A DNA stretch of 64,000 nt, taken from assembly GCA_965660945.1 (NCBI GenBank), contig CBFIBS010000001.1, forward strand, positions 288,253 to 352,252, in the 5' to 3' direction. The notes below the pieces were generated by a model, which was not told the origin of the DNA, ran no database searches, and saw only the letters and a list, made by a program, of their open reading frames with translations. Positions 42,231 to 50,688 of this stretch are shown here, one piece after another (position 1 is the stretch's first letter; each line of letters begins with the position of its first letter). The position numbers and the translations under genes are program-made. The stretch comes from UBA7985 sp002711265. Lineage in GTDB: Bacteria; Pseudomonadota; Alphaproteobacteria; UBA7985.

Positions 42231-44096
42231 GTGAACCAAGACCCGACCCTCTCCGTTACGTCGATGGCGGATCCCGACGCGGTTGAAGGCGGCGCGCTGA
42301 CCACGACCGGCTTCCGCGCCGAGGATGCCTTTCTGGGCGTGCACAGCTCGGTTACCGGCAACCGCTGGGTCTCCCGCAAAGCCAGCGATGAGGTCGCCAG
42401 CGAGATTGCATCCCGCACCGGTCTGCCTGCCCCTGTCGCGCGGGCGCTGGCCTCTCGGTCGGTCGACCCCGAGCGGGTGCAGCACTTTCTTGAACCCCGC
42501 CTGCGCGACGTCCTGCCCGACCCTTCGCACCTGCTCGATATGGATACCGCGATCGAACGCACCATAGCGGCGATACTGACTGAAGAGTCGGTCGCGCTGT
42601 TCGCCGATTTCGACGTTGACGGCGCCACCAGCTCCGCCCTCGTCCGCCGGTTCTTCCGCGCGCTGGGGCAGGAAGTGCGCTGCTATATCCCCGACCGCCA
42701 CAAGGAAGGCTACGGCCCCAAGGTCGAGAGCATGCGCCAGCTCGCGCTCGACGGCGCCAACCTGATCATCACCCTCGATTGCGGGGTCATGGCCAACGAC
42801 GCGGTCGAGGCTGCCAACGCCGCCGGAGCCGAAGTCATCGTGCTCGACCACCATATGGCGCCGGAAGTCCTCCCCCCGGCCGTCGCCGTGGTGAACCCCA
42901 ATCGCCTCGACGACCCCAGCGAGCACGGCATCATCGCGGCCTGTGGGCTGACCTTCCTGTTTCTGGTCGCGCTCAACCGCGCGCTGCGGGAGATGAATTT
43001 CTACGAGGACCGCGGCATTACCCCGCCGGACCTGATGGGCATGCTGGACGTGGTGGCCATGGGCACGGTGTGCGACGTGGTTCCCCTGCTCGGCCTCAAT
43101 CGCGTCTACGTCAGCCAGGGCCTGAAGATCCTCGAGCGCTGGGCCAACCCGGGCATGAAGGCGCTGCGCGAGATCACGGGGCGCAACGGCGCACTGACCC
43201 CGGAGATTTTCGGCTTCGACCTCGGACCGCGCATCAATGCCGGCTCGCGCATGGGTGAAAGCTGGATCGGTTCCGACCTGCTCTCCACCGACGACCCCGA
43301 GCGCGCCAAGGAACTGGCCCAGCGGCTCGACGACCTCAACCTTGAACGCCGCGCAGTCGAGGCCGAGGTGATGAAGCAGGCCAAGCGAACCGCGCTGGAA
43401 AACCGCGCCGTGGTCCCACCGATCCTGATCGCCGGTGGCGAAGGCTGGCACCCCGGTGTCATCGGTGTGGTCGCGGGCAGGCTGAAGGGCAATCACCGCC
43501 GCCCCGCCATCGTCGTCAGCTTTGAAAACGGCATCGGCAAGGGCTCAGGCCGGTCGATCCCCGGCATCAATCTCGGCGGCCTGATCCTCGAAGCCCGAGA
43601 GCGCGGACTGCTGCTCGAAGGCGGAGGGCACGCCATGGCTGCAGGCCTCGCGGTCAGCGAAGAAAGGTGGCCCGAGTTTGTGGCGTTCATGGAGGCCGAA
43701 GTCGCCGCCCGCCTCGCCCAGGCTCCCGACCCCGACGTCATGGAGTTCGATGTTGCCATGACCCCGGCGGCCGTCACCTTCGAGACTGTGCAGGTGTTCA
43801 AGGGCATGGAACCCTTCGGACAGGGGAACCCCCGCCCTCGCGTCGCCCTAACCCGGCCGCGGGTCGCTAACGCCACCATCGTCGGGGAGAAGCACGTCGC
43901 CGTGCAGCTCGAAGGTTCGGACGGGGCGCGGGTCCGCTCGATCGCCTTCCGTGCGGTTGAAACCCCGCTGGGCAACGCCCTGCTCCACCGCAGCGACCGC
44001 CCCCTTCACGTCGCCGGTCATCTAGCGCTCGATGAGTACCGCGGTGGGCGCAACGTGCAAATGATCATCGAAGACGCCGCCGAAGTCCCGGCCTGA
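42231..44096 (+). CDS. recJ: single-stranded-DNA-specific exonuclease RecJ
   Basis: A 5'-3' exonuclease of repair and recombination. The 621-residue protein has the DHH domain with motif I ADFDVDGATS (about 123-132), motif II LDCGVMANDAV and motif III VLDHHMAPEVLP, all manganese-binding. The DHHA1 domain has GRSIPGINLGG and EGGGHAMAAG. The C-terminal OB-like domain follows. The start is GTG 42231 with GAGGA about 11 nt upstream; ATG 42264 (MADPDAVEGG) is the alternative. It sits alone after the ahcY terminator. Confidence 0.95.
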   Translation: MNQDPTLSVTSMADPDAVEGGALTTTGFRAEDAFLGVHSSVTGNRWVSRKASDEVASEIASRTGLPAPVARALASRSVDPERVQHFLEPRLRDVLPDPSHLLDMDTAIERTIAAILTEESVALFADFDVDGATSSALVRRFFRALGQEVRCYIPDRHKEGYGPKVESMRQLALDGANLIITLDCGVMANDAVEAANAAGAEVIVLDHHMAPEVLPPAVAVVNPNRLDDPSEHGIIAACGLTFLFLVALNRALREMNFYEDRGITPPDLMGMLDVVAMGTVCDVVPLLGLNRVYVSQGLKILERWANPGMKALREITGRNGALTPEIFGFDLGPRINAGSRMGESWIGSDLLSTDDPERAKELAQRLDDLNLERRAVEAEVMKQAKRTALENRAVVPPILIAGGEGWHPGVIGVVAGRLKGNHRRPAIVVSFENGIGKGSGRSIPGINLGGLILEARERGLLLEGGGHAMAAGLAVSEERWPEFVAFMEAEVAARLAQAPDPDVMEFDVAMTPAAVTFETVQVFKGMEPFGQGNPRPRVALTRPRVANATIVGEKHVAVQLEGSDGARVRSIAFRAVETPLGNALLHRSDRPLHVAGHLALDEYRGGRNVQMIIEDAAEVPA

Positions 44097-44228
44097 CAGG
44101 CCCCCTCCTGACCCCAACAGCGGAAATAGCCTGCCGACGCCAACGGTGTCGCGCCAGTGTTGGATCACGCCTGCCCTTTTCCCGGATAAGGGCCAGAGCA
44201 GAAGCGATTGAAGGGAGGAAAGACCGGC

Positions 44229-45089
44229 ATGCAGACGCACACGAACCCGGACATCAGCGCCATCGTCGACCTCGACCGCTACCCGCTCGACCAGCCGGGT
44301 TCAGCGGGCTATCGCACGGCGCTGGATGCCATTCAGGGCGACCTCGACGCCTTTGGTTGCGGCGTGCTGAAGGGCTTCGTCCGCCCCGGGATCCTCGCCG
44401 CCATGGTCGAAGAAGCCGACCGGGTGGCGCCACTGGCCCACCGCTCGTTCGGCCGGACCAATGCCTACTTCACCCAAGACCGCGACGATCTGCCGGAGAG
44501 CCACCCGCTGCGCCGGTTTTACGACCGCTCCAACGCCTTCGTTCCCGCTGATAATTTCGGCGCGGACAGCCCCCTGCGCGCGATCTACGCCTGGCCGCCC
44601 TTCGCTGACTTCATCCGCACTGCACTGCGCCAGCAGGCGTTCTTTCCCTACGCCGACCCGCTCGCCGACGTCATCATCAACCTCACCGAAGAAGGCGCGG
44701 GCTTCCCCTGGCACTTCGACACCAACAACTTCACCGTCACACTGGCGATCCAGAACGGTGAGGCCGGGGGTGAGTTCGAGTACGTCCCCGCGCTGCGCAC
44801 GGCCGAAGACGAGCACTACGAGGCCGTGCAGGCCGTGCTCGACGACCGGAGCGACCGCGTCCGCACCCTCGTCCTCGAACCCGGCGACCTGCAGCTGTTC
44901 AAGGGCCGCTACGCCCTGCACCGGGTCAGGCCGGTCGAGGGCGCAGCCCGCCGCTACGTCGCCATCTTCAGCTTCGTGGAGAAGGAGGGCATGGTCGGCA
45001 GCCCCGAGCGCACCCGGCAGCTCTACGGCCGCGTGCTGCCCATCCACCTCGAACGCGCCGGACACCGGGACGACGCGCTCATCGACTGA
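44229..45089 (+). CDS. 2OG-Fe(II) oxygenase of the HalD/BesD family (hydroxylase-type active site)
   Basis: A 286-residue iron/2-oxoglutarate enzyme. The core FPWHFDTNNFTVTLAIQN, then GGEFEYVPALR, LEPGDLQLFKGR and LHRVRPVEG, is that of the HalD/BesD group known for free-amino-acid halogenases. The metal triad is H162, D164 and H231. The characterised halogenases in this family have Gly in place of the carboxylate so that chloride can bind; here Asp is present, so I expect a hydroxylase. R242 region (AARRYVAIFSF) should bind 2-oxoglutarate. Start ATG 44229 has GGGAGGAAAG 10 nt upstream; the frame opens to 44208 without conservation. The next gene, 153 bp on, is a membrane desaturase. The substrate is probably an amino acid or amine. 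Confidence 0.82.
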   Translation: MQTHTNPDISAIVDLDRYPLDQPGSAGYRTALDAIQGDLDAFGCGVLKGFVRPGILAAMVEEADRVAPLAHRSFGRTNAYFTQDRDDLPESHPLRRFYDRSNAFVPADNFGADSPLRAIYAWPPFADFIRTALRQQAFFPYADPLADVIINLTEEGAGFPWHFDTNNFTVTLAIQNGEAGGEFEYVPALRTAEDEHYEAVQAVLDDRSDRVRTLVLEPGDLQLFKGRYALHRVRPVEGAARRYVAIFSFVEKEGMVGSPERTRQLYGRVLPIHLERAGHRDDALID

Positions 45090-45242
45090 CGCTGCGACGA
45101 AAATCAGGCGAAAACGTTGCCACGGCCCGGAATTTACGGCAGCATGCGTGTGTTGGAATGCGTTGCCGGTGAGGAGCCGACACGCCCCCGGGTCCATACC
45201 AACGCCCGTTTTTTATAGATTTTGACCGCTTGAGGAGACGCC

Positions 45243-46208
45243 ATGCCTGCGCGCACGGGGCGTCAGCGTTCCGGGCTGCTGCGTTCAGCAGCCGAGGCAT
45301 GGACGCTGGCATTGTTGATGATTGTCTACGGCCTGTGGGCCGCGCTTGCTCTGGTCTTTCCCGACCTGCCGCTTTGGCTGAGTTGCCCACTGCTGGTGCT
45401 GATCACGGTGCAGTTCATGTCGATCCAGCACGAGATCGTCCACGGCCACCCGACCCGCTCAGGCTGGCTCAACGAGGCACTGGTCAGCCTGCCGCTGGGG
45501 CTGCTGTTCCCCTACCGCCGCTATCGCACGCTGCACCTGCGTCACCACAACGACGAGAACCTGACCGACCCGTTCGAAGACCCCGAATCCTGGTACTTCG
45601 AGCCCGAGGACTTCGCCCGGCAGCCCGCGCCTGTGCGCTGGCTGTGGCGGGCCAACGCCACCCTGCTCGGCCGGCTGCTGCTCGGCCCGGTGCTGTCGGT
45701 GGTCGGGCTGGTGCGCATGGACCTGCGCGCGATATTCGCAGGCGACCGGGGCATCCTGTGGGACTGGGTGCTGCACCTGATCGGGGTTAGCGCTGTGCTG
45801 GCGCTGCTGAGCCTCTCGGGCTTCAGCCTGCTCGCCTACCTCGCCTTCGTCGCGCTGCCGTCGATGTCGGTGCTGATGATCCGCTCGTTCGCCGAGCACC
45901 GTGCCTCAGAGGCCAAGGAACACCGCACCGCGATCATCCCCGACCGCGGCCTCTTCGCCCTGCTGTTCCTCAACAATAACCTGCACGCCGTCCACCACGC
46001 CCACCCGACGGTCGCGTGGTACCGGCTGCCGCGCCTGTTCAGGGAACAGCGCGCGCACTTCGAGGCTGTGAACGGCGGCTATGGCTACCGCAGTTACTTC
46101 GCACTCATCGCCCGGCACCTGCTGCGCCCGGTGAACAGCGTCGCGCACCCGATCTGGCACCGGGGTAACCGCACCGTGCCGCTGGAGCGCGAACAGCGCC
46201 CGCTCTGA
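45243..46208 (+). CDS. integral-membrane fatty-acid-desaturase-family protein
   Basis: A 321-residue membrane di-iron enzyme with the three histidine clusters: HEIVHGH (about 60-66), HLRHHNDE (about 99-106) and HAVHHAHP (about 245-252). About four membrane helices separate them (LIVYGLWAALALVF-type, then LIGVSAVLALLSLSGFSLLA). The short spacing of the boxes resembles the alkane/beta-carotene hydroxylase-like branch of the desaturase superfamily, where the reaction may be hydroxylation or desaturation. ATG 45243 follows TTGAGGAGACGCC. Its end is 7 bp from the end of hom on the other strand. Confidence 0.87.
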   Translation: MPARTGRQRSGLLRSAAEAWTLALLMIVYGLWAALALVFPDLPLWLSCPLLVLITVQFMSIQHEIVHGHPTRSGWLNEALVSLPLGLLFPYRRYRTLHLRHHNDENLTDPFEDPESWYFEPEDFARQPAPVRWLWRANATLLGRLLLGPVLSVVGLVRMDLRAIFAGDRGILWDWVLHLIGVSAVLALLSLSGFSLLAYLAFVALPSMSVLMIRSFAEHRASEAKEHRTAIIPDRGLFALLFLNNNLHAVHHAHPTVAWYRLPRLFREQRAHFEAVNGGYGYRSYFALIARHLLRPVNSVAHPIWHRGNRTVPLEREQRPL

Positions 46209-46215
46209 GCAGCAA

Positions 46216-47535
46216 TCAGTCCTCGATGCTGTACACCGCCGGCTGCTCGACCATGCACGACAGCCCGGCCAGCGCGCTCGCCACCTTGTCCGCGATCGAC
46301 CGCGGCGCGGCGTGAGTGAGGATGAAAATGTGGGCTCGGCTGCCGTCGGCGTCCGTCTGCAAAATTTTCTCGACCGACAGCCCCTGCTCGCTCAGCACCT
46401 GGCTGACCTCGGCGATCACGCCCGGGCGGTCGTCGACCAGCAGCCGCCAGAACCGGCGTTCTTCGGCAGCGCCCTCGCCCAAAACCGAGCCTGAAGCCTC
46501 GACTGGTGCCCCGACTGGCGTAAAGTGCCCGAACAGCGGCGGGTTGATCCCGCGCGCAAAGTCGATGATATCGGCGACCACAGCAGAGGCCGTCGGCCCC
46601 TCGCCTGCGCCGCGCCCGCGCATCATGATCTCGTCAACCGGGTCGGCCTGCACCACCACGGCGTTGAAGCTATCCTCGACCGAGGCGATGGGGTTGCCCA
46701 GCGGCACCATCACCGGCGCCACATACTGGCGCACACCCGGCCCACCGACGCGCGGCTTGGCCACGCCCAGCAGCTTGAGCGAGAAGCCGAATTCGGCGGC
46801 CATTTCAATGTCTTCGAGCGTCACTTCGCGGATCCCGCGCAGGTCGATGGCGCCGAAGTCCGGCACCCCGCCAAAGGCGACGGCGGACAGGATGGCGAGC
46901 TTGTGCGCCGCGTCCACCCCGTCGATGTCGAAGGAGGGGTCCGCTTCCGCGTAGCCCAGCGCCTGCGCCTCGGCCAGCACGTCGTCGAAGGCCCGGCGCT
47001 CGGCCCGCATCTTGGTCAGGATGAAGTTACAGGTGCCGTTGAGGATGCCCGCGACCGACTGCACCCGGTTGGCGGCCAGCCCTTCCCGCAGGCCCTTGAT
47101 CGCAGGGATACCGCCCGCGACCGCCGCCTCGAAATACAGCGCGCCGGCGTGCTCGGCGACCAGTGCGGCCAGCTCGGCCCCACGTTCGGCGACCAGCGCC
47201 TTGTTCGCCGTCACAACCGCCTTACCCGCCCGCAGTGCGGCCATGACCGCGTCGGCGCCCGCGCCGCTGGTTCCGCCGATCACCTCGACCAGCACGTCGA
47301 CGTCATCGCGCACGGCCAGCGCAGCGGCATCGGCCTCGAAGGCCAGCGCCGACAGGTCGACGCCCCGGTCGCGCGTGGCATCGCGCGCCGAGACCGCCGT
47401 GACCCGCAGCGCCCCGCCGGTACGCGCGCTGATCTCTGCCTGATTCTCGGTGAGCAGGCGCAGCACGCCGACCCCGACCGTGCCCAGCCCGGCAATCCCG
47501 ATCCGCAGCTCTCCGCTCCCTAAGCCCTTGGCCAT
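46216..47535 (-). CDS. hom: homoserine dehydrogenase
   Basis: Reduces aspartate semialdehyde to homoserine for threonine and methionine synthesis. The 439-residue protein has the NAD(P) motif GIAGLGTVGVGVLRLL (about 13-28), the catalytic domain (GGIPAIKGLREGLAANRV, EADPSFDIDGVDAAHK with the substrate-binding aspartates), and a C-terminal ACT domain (DDRPGVIAEVSQVLSEQGLS) that usually gives threonine feedback inhibition. The start is ATG 47535 after GAGGGACGG; the frame opens to 47616 without conservation. recJ lies nearby but inverted relative to it. Confidence 0.96.
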   Translation of the reverse strand: MAKGLGSGELRIGIAGLGTVGVGVLRLLTENQAEISARTGGALRVTAVSARDATRDRGVDLSALAFEADAAALAVRDDVDVLVEVIGGTSGAGADAVMAALRAGKAVVTANKALVAERGAELAALVAEHAGALYFEAAVAGGIPAIKGLREGLAANRVQSVAGILNGTCNFILTKMRAERRAFDDVLAEAQALGYAEADPSFDIDGVDAAHKLAILSAVAFGGVPDFGAIDLRGIREVTLEDIEMAAEFGFSLKLLGVAKPRVGGPGVRQYVAPVMVPLGNPIASVEDSFNAVVVQADPVDEIMMRGRGAGEGPTASAVVADIIDFARGINPPLFGHFTPVGAPVEASGSVLGEGAAEERRFWRLLVDDRPGVIAEVSQVLSEQGLSVEKILQTDADGSRAHIFILTHAAPRSIADKVASALAGLSCMVEQPAVYSIED

Positions 47536-47624
47536 CGCCACCGTCCCTCGTTCTCGTGCCTGTTTCGCCTTTGGCGGCTGTTGTAACCGAGGCCGCGCAG
47601 GCTGACAAAGGCGCAAAACGCAGG

Positions 47625-47690
47625 GTCACCCTGAGCGACACGCTCTGTCACCCTGAGCCACACCTTCTGTCACCTTGAGCCTGTCGAAGG
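47625..47690. repeat. 22-bp-spaced GTCACCYTGAGC repeats ending in a REP-like palindrome tail
   Basis: GTCACCCTGAGC starts at 47625 and 47647 and GTCACCTTGAGC at 47669, exactly 22 bp apart. The last copy continues CTGTCGAAGG, giving a sequence of the kind often seen as dispersed repeats in alphaproteobacterial spacers. Units 1 and 2 are similar over their whole length. It lies upstream of hom on the minus strand, between hom and rmuC. Confidence 0.8.
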
Positions 47691-47814
47691 GGGGCAGCAA
47701 GCACACCGGCGCGACCGATCCCTCCGCCAAAATAGAAAATCACCACAAATCGGAGCAGGCGCGATACAGCGTCCCCGCAAAGGCTAAGGTTCGGATATCC
47801 GGGGAAAAGTCGGC

Positions 47815-49215
47815 CTACTGGACCTGCTTGGGCGGCACGTCGAAGTCGAACTGCAAGTCCTTGTCGCGCTTGGGTTCACGCACGTCGCTGTCCAGCCCTT
47901 CGAGTTTGGGTAGTGGATCCTGGGAACCTTCGACCTGCAGCTCGTTGAACCGACGAGCCTGCGGCATCACCTGCGCTTCGAGCGTGCCGATGAAGCCATT
48001 GTAGCGGTTCACCGACTGGTTGAGGGCATCACCCAGATCCCCCACCTTCTGCCCCAGATTGGCCAGCCGCTTGTAAAGCTCCTGCCCCGTCTCCGCGATC
48101 TCCGCAGCATTGCGCGCCATGGTTTCCTGCCGCCAGCCATAGGCGATGGCTTTGGACAGCGCCACCAGCGTCGTCGGCGTGACGATCAGCACCTTCTTCG
48201 CAACGGCATCCTCGAACAGCGTCGGGTCACGCTCGGCTGCGGCGGCGAAGAAGTTCTCGCCGGGAATGAACATCGCAACAAAATCAGGCGTAAACGGCAG
48301 CGCCGCCCAGTATTTCTTCTCGGCCAGACCGCGCATATGGGTCCGGATCTCGCGGGCGTGCTTGGCAAAGCAGGCCTCCTGCGCCGAAGGATCGTCGGTC
48401 TCCAGTGCTTCCAGATACCCGCTCAGCGATGTCTTTGCATCAACAACGATGAAGCGTTCACCAGGCAGGCGGATGATCGCATCGGGGCGCAGGTTGCCGT
48501 CGACCGCGTGCAGCGTCTTTTCCGTCTCAAAATCCACGTGCTCAGCCATACCGGCAAGTTCAAGCACGTTGCGCAACTGGTGCTCGCCCCAGCGACCGCG
48601 CGTCTTGGGGGCAGCCCGCAGCGCGTTGACCAGTTTGCTGGTCTCGCTCGCCGCACTGGCCGACTGGGCCGCCAGGGACTTCACCTCCTGACTGAGATTC
48701 CCGTAAACCTCGCGCTGCTCTTTCTGGTAGCGCTGCACAGTTTCTCCCAGTGGTTTGAGCAGCGCGGCGATGCTGTCCTTCTTCTGATTGAGATCACCGG
48801 CGGCGGCGACCCGGTGCTTTTCAAACACCTGATTGGCCATAGCGATAAACGACTGCTGGTTGGACTGCAGCGCCTGCTGTGCCAGCAGTTTCATCTCGCG
48901 CTCAAGCTCGGCCCGGACATCGCTGAGGGTCTTGGCCTGCTGCTCGACCTGCTCCTTCTGCGCCTGCAACCTCGCTTGCAGACCGCTGTTCTGCGCGTGC
49001 AACTCGGAAGCATGCCCCCGCACCTCTTCCAGCGCCTGTTCCCGGGCTTGCAACTGGTCGTCCATCCCGGCCAGTTGCGCCTCGGCATAGGCGGCGCGCT
49101 TTTGCGCATCGAGCAGGTCACGCCGCTGCACAACACCGGCGACAATCCAGCTGACCAACCCGGCAAACGCCATGGCAGCCAGAACCACAATCCAGAAAAA
49201 CACGGAATCAAACAT
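47815..49215 (-). CDS. rmuC: DNA recombination protein RmuC
   Basis: Limits rearrangements between inverted repeats, by a poorly known mechanism. The 466-residue protein has one N-terminal membrane helix (FFWIVVLAAMAFAGLVSWIVAG, within residues 6-27), a long coiled coil (about 35-180) and the nuclease-like RmuC domain (TRGRWGEHQLRNVLELAGM; PDAIIRLPGERFIVVDAKTS). The C-terminal tail is basic and acidic and not conserved. Start ATG 49215 is used; an open TTG lies at 49233. The hydrophobic start places it anchored in the inner membrane with the domain in the cytosol. Confidence 0.93.
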   Translation of the reverse strand: MFDSVFFWIVVLAAMAFAGLVSWIVAGVVQRRDLLDAQKRAAYAEAQLAGMDDQLQAREQALEEVRGHASELHAQNSGLQARLQAQKEQVEQQAKTLSDVRAELEREMKLLAQQALQSNQQSFIAMANQVFEKHRVAAAGDLNQKKDSIAALLKPLGETVQRYQKEQREVYGNLSQEVKSLAAQSASAASETSKLVNALRAAPKTRGRWGEHQLRNVLELAGMAEHVDFETEKTLHAVDGNLRPDAIIRLPGERFIVVDAKTSLSGYLEALETDDPSAQEACFAKHAREIRTHMRGLAEKKYWAALPFTPDFVAMFIPGENFFAAAAERDPTLFEDAVAKKVLIVTPTTLVALSKAIAYGWRQETMARNAAEIAETGQELYKRLANLGQKVGDLGDALNQSVNRYNGFIGTLEAQVMPQARRFNELQVEGSQDPLPKLEGLDSDVREPKRDKDLQFDFDVPPKQVQ

Positions 49216-49318
49216 GGCCCAGACATGAAACAAAAAATGAACATAAGCAAGGCTTACGCGCAGGAATAGATTGAAATTGCCCGGTTACAGCCTCCGCTGA
49301 GGGTGCTAAATCAGGGCT

Positions 49319-49699
49319 ATGACTGCCGCACCAGTACGCCCTTCACCGCTCGCACCGGTGCTGACCCTCATCGTCGCTGTCAGCACCCTGATCTGGGGCC
49401 TGCGTTCATCGTCGACATGGGTGATCCAGAACGCCTTCTTCGGGCTCGTGGATGCCGGTGTGTCAGCAGAAGTGCGAACCCTCATCCTCGTCTTCGCACT
49501 GTGCCTGCTGGAAGCCGCACTGGCGCTCGCCCTCACTCTCGCCAGATGGCGCCCAGGATCGCTGCACATGCTGGGCCTGTGCTTAATCGTAGCAGGCGTT
49601 ATACTGGGGCAGTTGCTGGTCCGGGGGCCGTTCTGGGCACTGGCCTTGCTTGGCGCCTGGCTGGTGTGGGAGGGCTTCTCCCTGCGCTTCCGGTCATAA
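49319..49699 (+). CDS. small integral-membrane protein of unknown function
   Basis: A 126-residue protein with four predicted membrane segments (about 12-26, 53-74, 83-102 and 104-118) and very little outside them. I do not recognise the family. It ends 14 bp before the lipid-kinase start on the same strand, so the two are probably co-transcribed and it may assist membrane-lipid work. ATG 49319 has no strong ribosome site. The overlapping frame that extends the kinase upstream is a shadow of this gene. Confidence 0.65.
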   Translation: MTAAPVRPSPLAPVLTLIVAVSTLIWGLRSSSTWVIQNAFFGLVDAGVSAEVRTLILVFALCLLEAALALALTLARWRPGSLHMLGLCLIVAGVILGQLLVRGPFWALALLGAWLVWEGFSLRFRS

Positions 49700-49713
49700 G
49701 GGGGAGAGTGCCT

Positions 49714-50628
49714 ATGCAGCCGCTGACGTTTTTCCTCAATCCCGCTGCGCGGAAGGTCTCGACACTTGCGCTGGCGCCGAAGATTGAGGCCTGGGCCAAA
49801 GCTGCTTCGGTCGATGCCTCACTGGTCAGCCCTAATCTTGAGGAGCTGCCGACCACCCTCGCCACCTGCGTTGATCAGGGCCGGATCCCGGTCGCTGTCG
49901 GCGGAGATGGCACCGTGCACCAGCTGGTCCAGCACCTGCCCGAGCAATCCCTGTTCGCCACCCTGCCCATGGGCTCGGGCAACGATTTTGCCAGCGCGGT
50001 CGGCTGGGCCACCAACTTCGACGAAGCGCTGAGGCAGCTGAGCACGGCCCGTCCGGTCGCTCTCGACGCCGTCAGCGTTGAGCAGGGCGGTGATCGCGTC
50101 TTCCTCACCCTCTCCATCGCCGGGTGGGGCTTTGCCTGCGACGTGAACATTCAGGCTAACGCCTCCAACGTCCCTGGCCCCCTGCAATATCCGGTCGGGG
50201 TCTATCAGGCGCTGGCCAAGGGCGGCACACGGCCGGTCAGGCTTACCTTTGACAACGGAGACGTGGTCGAAGGTCGGTTCTGGACGGTCCTGCCCTGCAA
50301 CACCTCGACCGCTGGCGGCGGCATGAAGTTCTCCCCCAACGCAGATCCGCAGGATGGCACCATGGAGGTTCTCGCGCTTGGCGATGTCAGCACGCTCGGT
50401 CTGACCGCCCTGCTCGGCCGGGTCTACTTTGGCCGTCACCTGTCGCACCCACAGGTCCACCTATGGAGGTGCCAGTCGGTAATGCTCGAACCCCTCGATG
50501 AAGCCGAAGGCGCCTGGTCACCCGTACAGGCCGAGGGCGATGTTTATCCTGGCGCTGCTTCGACGACCTTCCGCTCCATCCCCGGCGGCCTCCGAACGCT
50601 GGTGCCCGCCACCAGTTCACTGGCTTGA
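49714..50628 (+). CDS. diacylglycerol kinase-family lipid kinase (YegS-like)
   Basis: A 304-residue protein with the DAGK catalytic domain: GGDGTVHQLVQHLP (about 66-79) binds ATP, and LPMGSGNDFASAVGW (about 87-101) is the second signature. The all-beta C-terminal domain follows to GGLRTLVPATSS. Such enzymes phosphorylate diacylglycerol, sphingosine or phosphatidylglycerol; the substrate is not readable. The start is ATG 49714 with GGGGAG 8 nt upstream, even though the frame is open to 49303 across the membrane-protein gene. It is followed by the phosphotransferase gene 60 bp on. Confidence 0.9.
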   Translation: MQPLTFFLNPAARKVSTLALAPKIEAWAKAASVDASLVSPNLEELPTTLATCVDQGRIPVAVGGDGTVHQLVQHLPEQSLFATLPMGSGNDFASAVGWATNFDEALRQLSTARPVALDAVSVEQGGDRVFLTLSIAGWGFACDVNIQANASNVPGPLQYPVGVYQALAKGGTRPVRLTFDNGDVVEGRFWTVLPCNTSTAGGGMKFSPNADPQDGTMEVLALGDVSTLGLTALLGRVYFGRHLSHPQVHLWRCQSVMLEPLDEAEGAWSPVQAEGDVYPGAASTTFRSIPGGLRTLVPATSSLA

Positions 50629-50688
50629 TCGGTTGAACGAACCACCGCTTACTTTTCCCGACCAAAGAACGGAACATCAAAAGAACCC

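Noticed and set aside
42060..43496. Open frame of 478 codons on the minus strand opposite recJ
   Set aside because: Begins in the ahcY terminator area and mirrors recJ; no family resemblance.
47625..47690. CRISPR array
   Set aside because: Only three 12-bp repeats with 10-bp spacers; far too short, with no cas genes.
49303..49713. N-terminal extension of the lipid kinase
   Set aside because: Overlaps the small membrane protein gene; the kinase fold begins at ATG 49714 with a good ribosome site.
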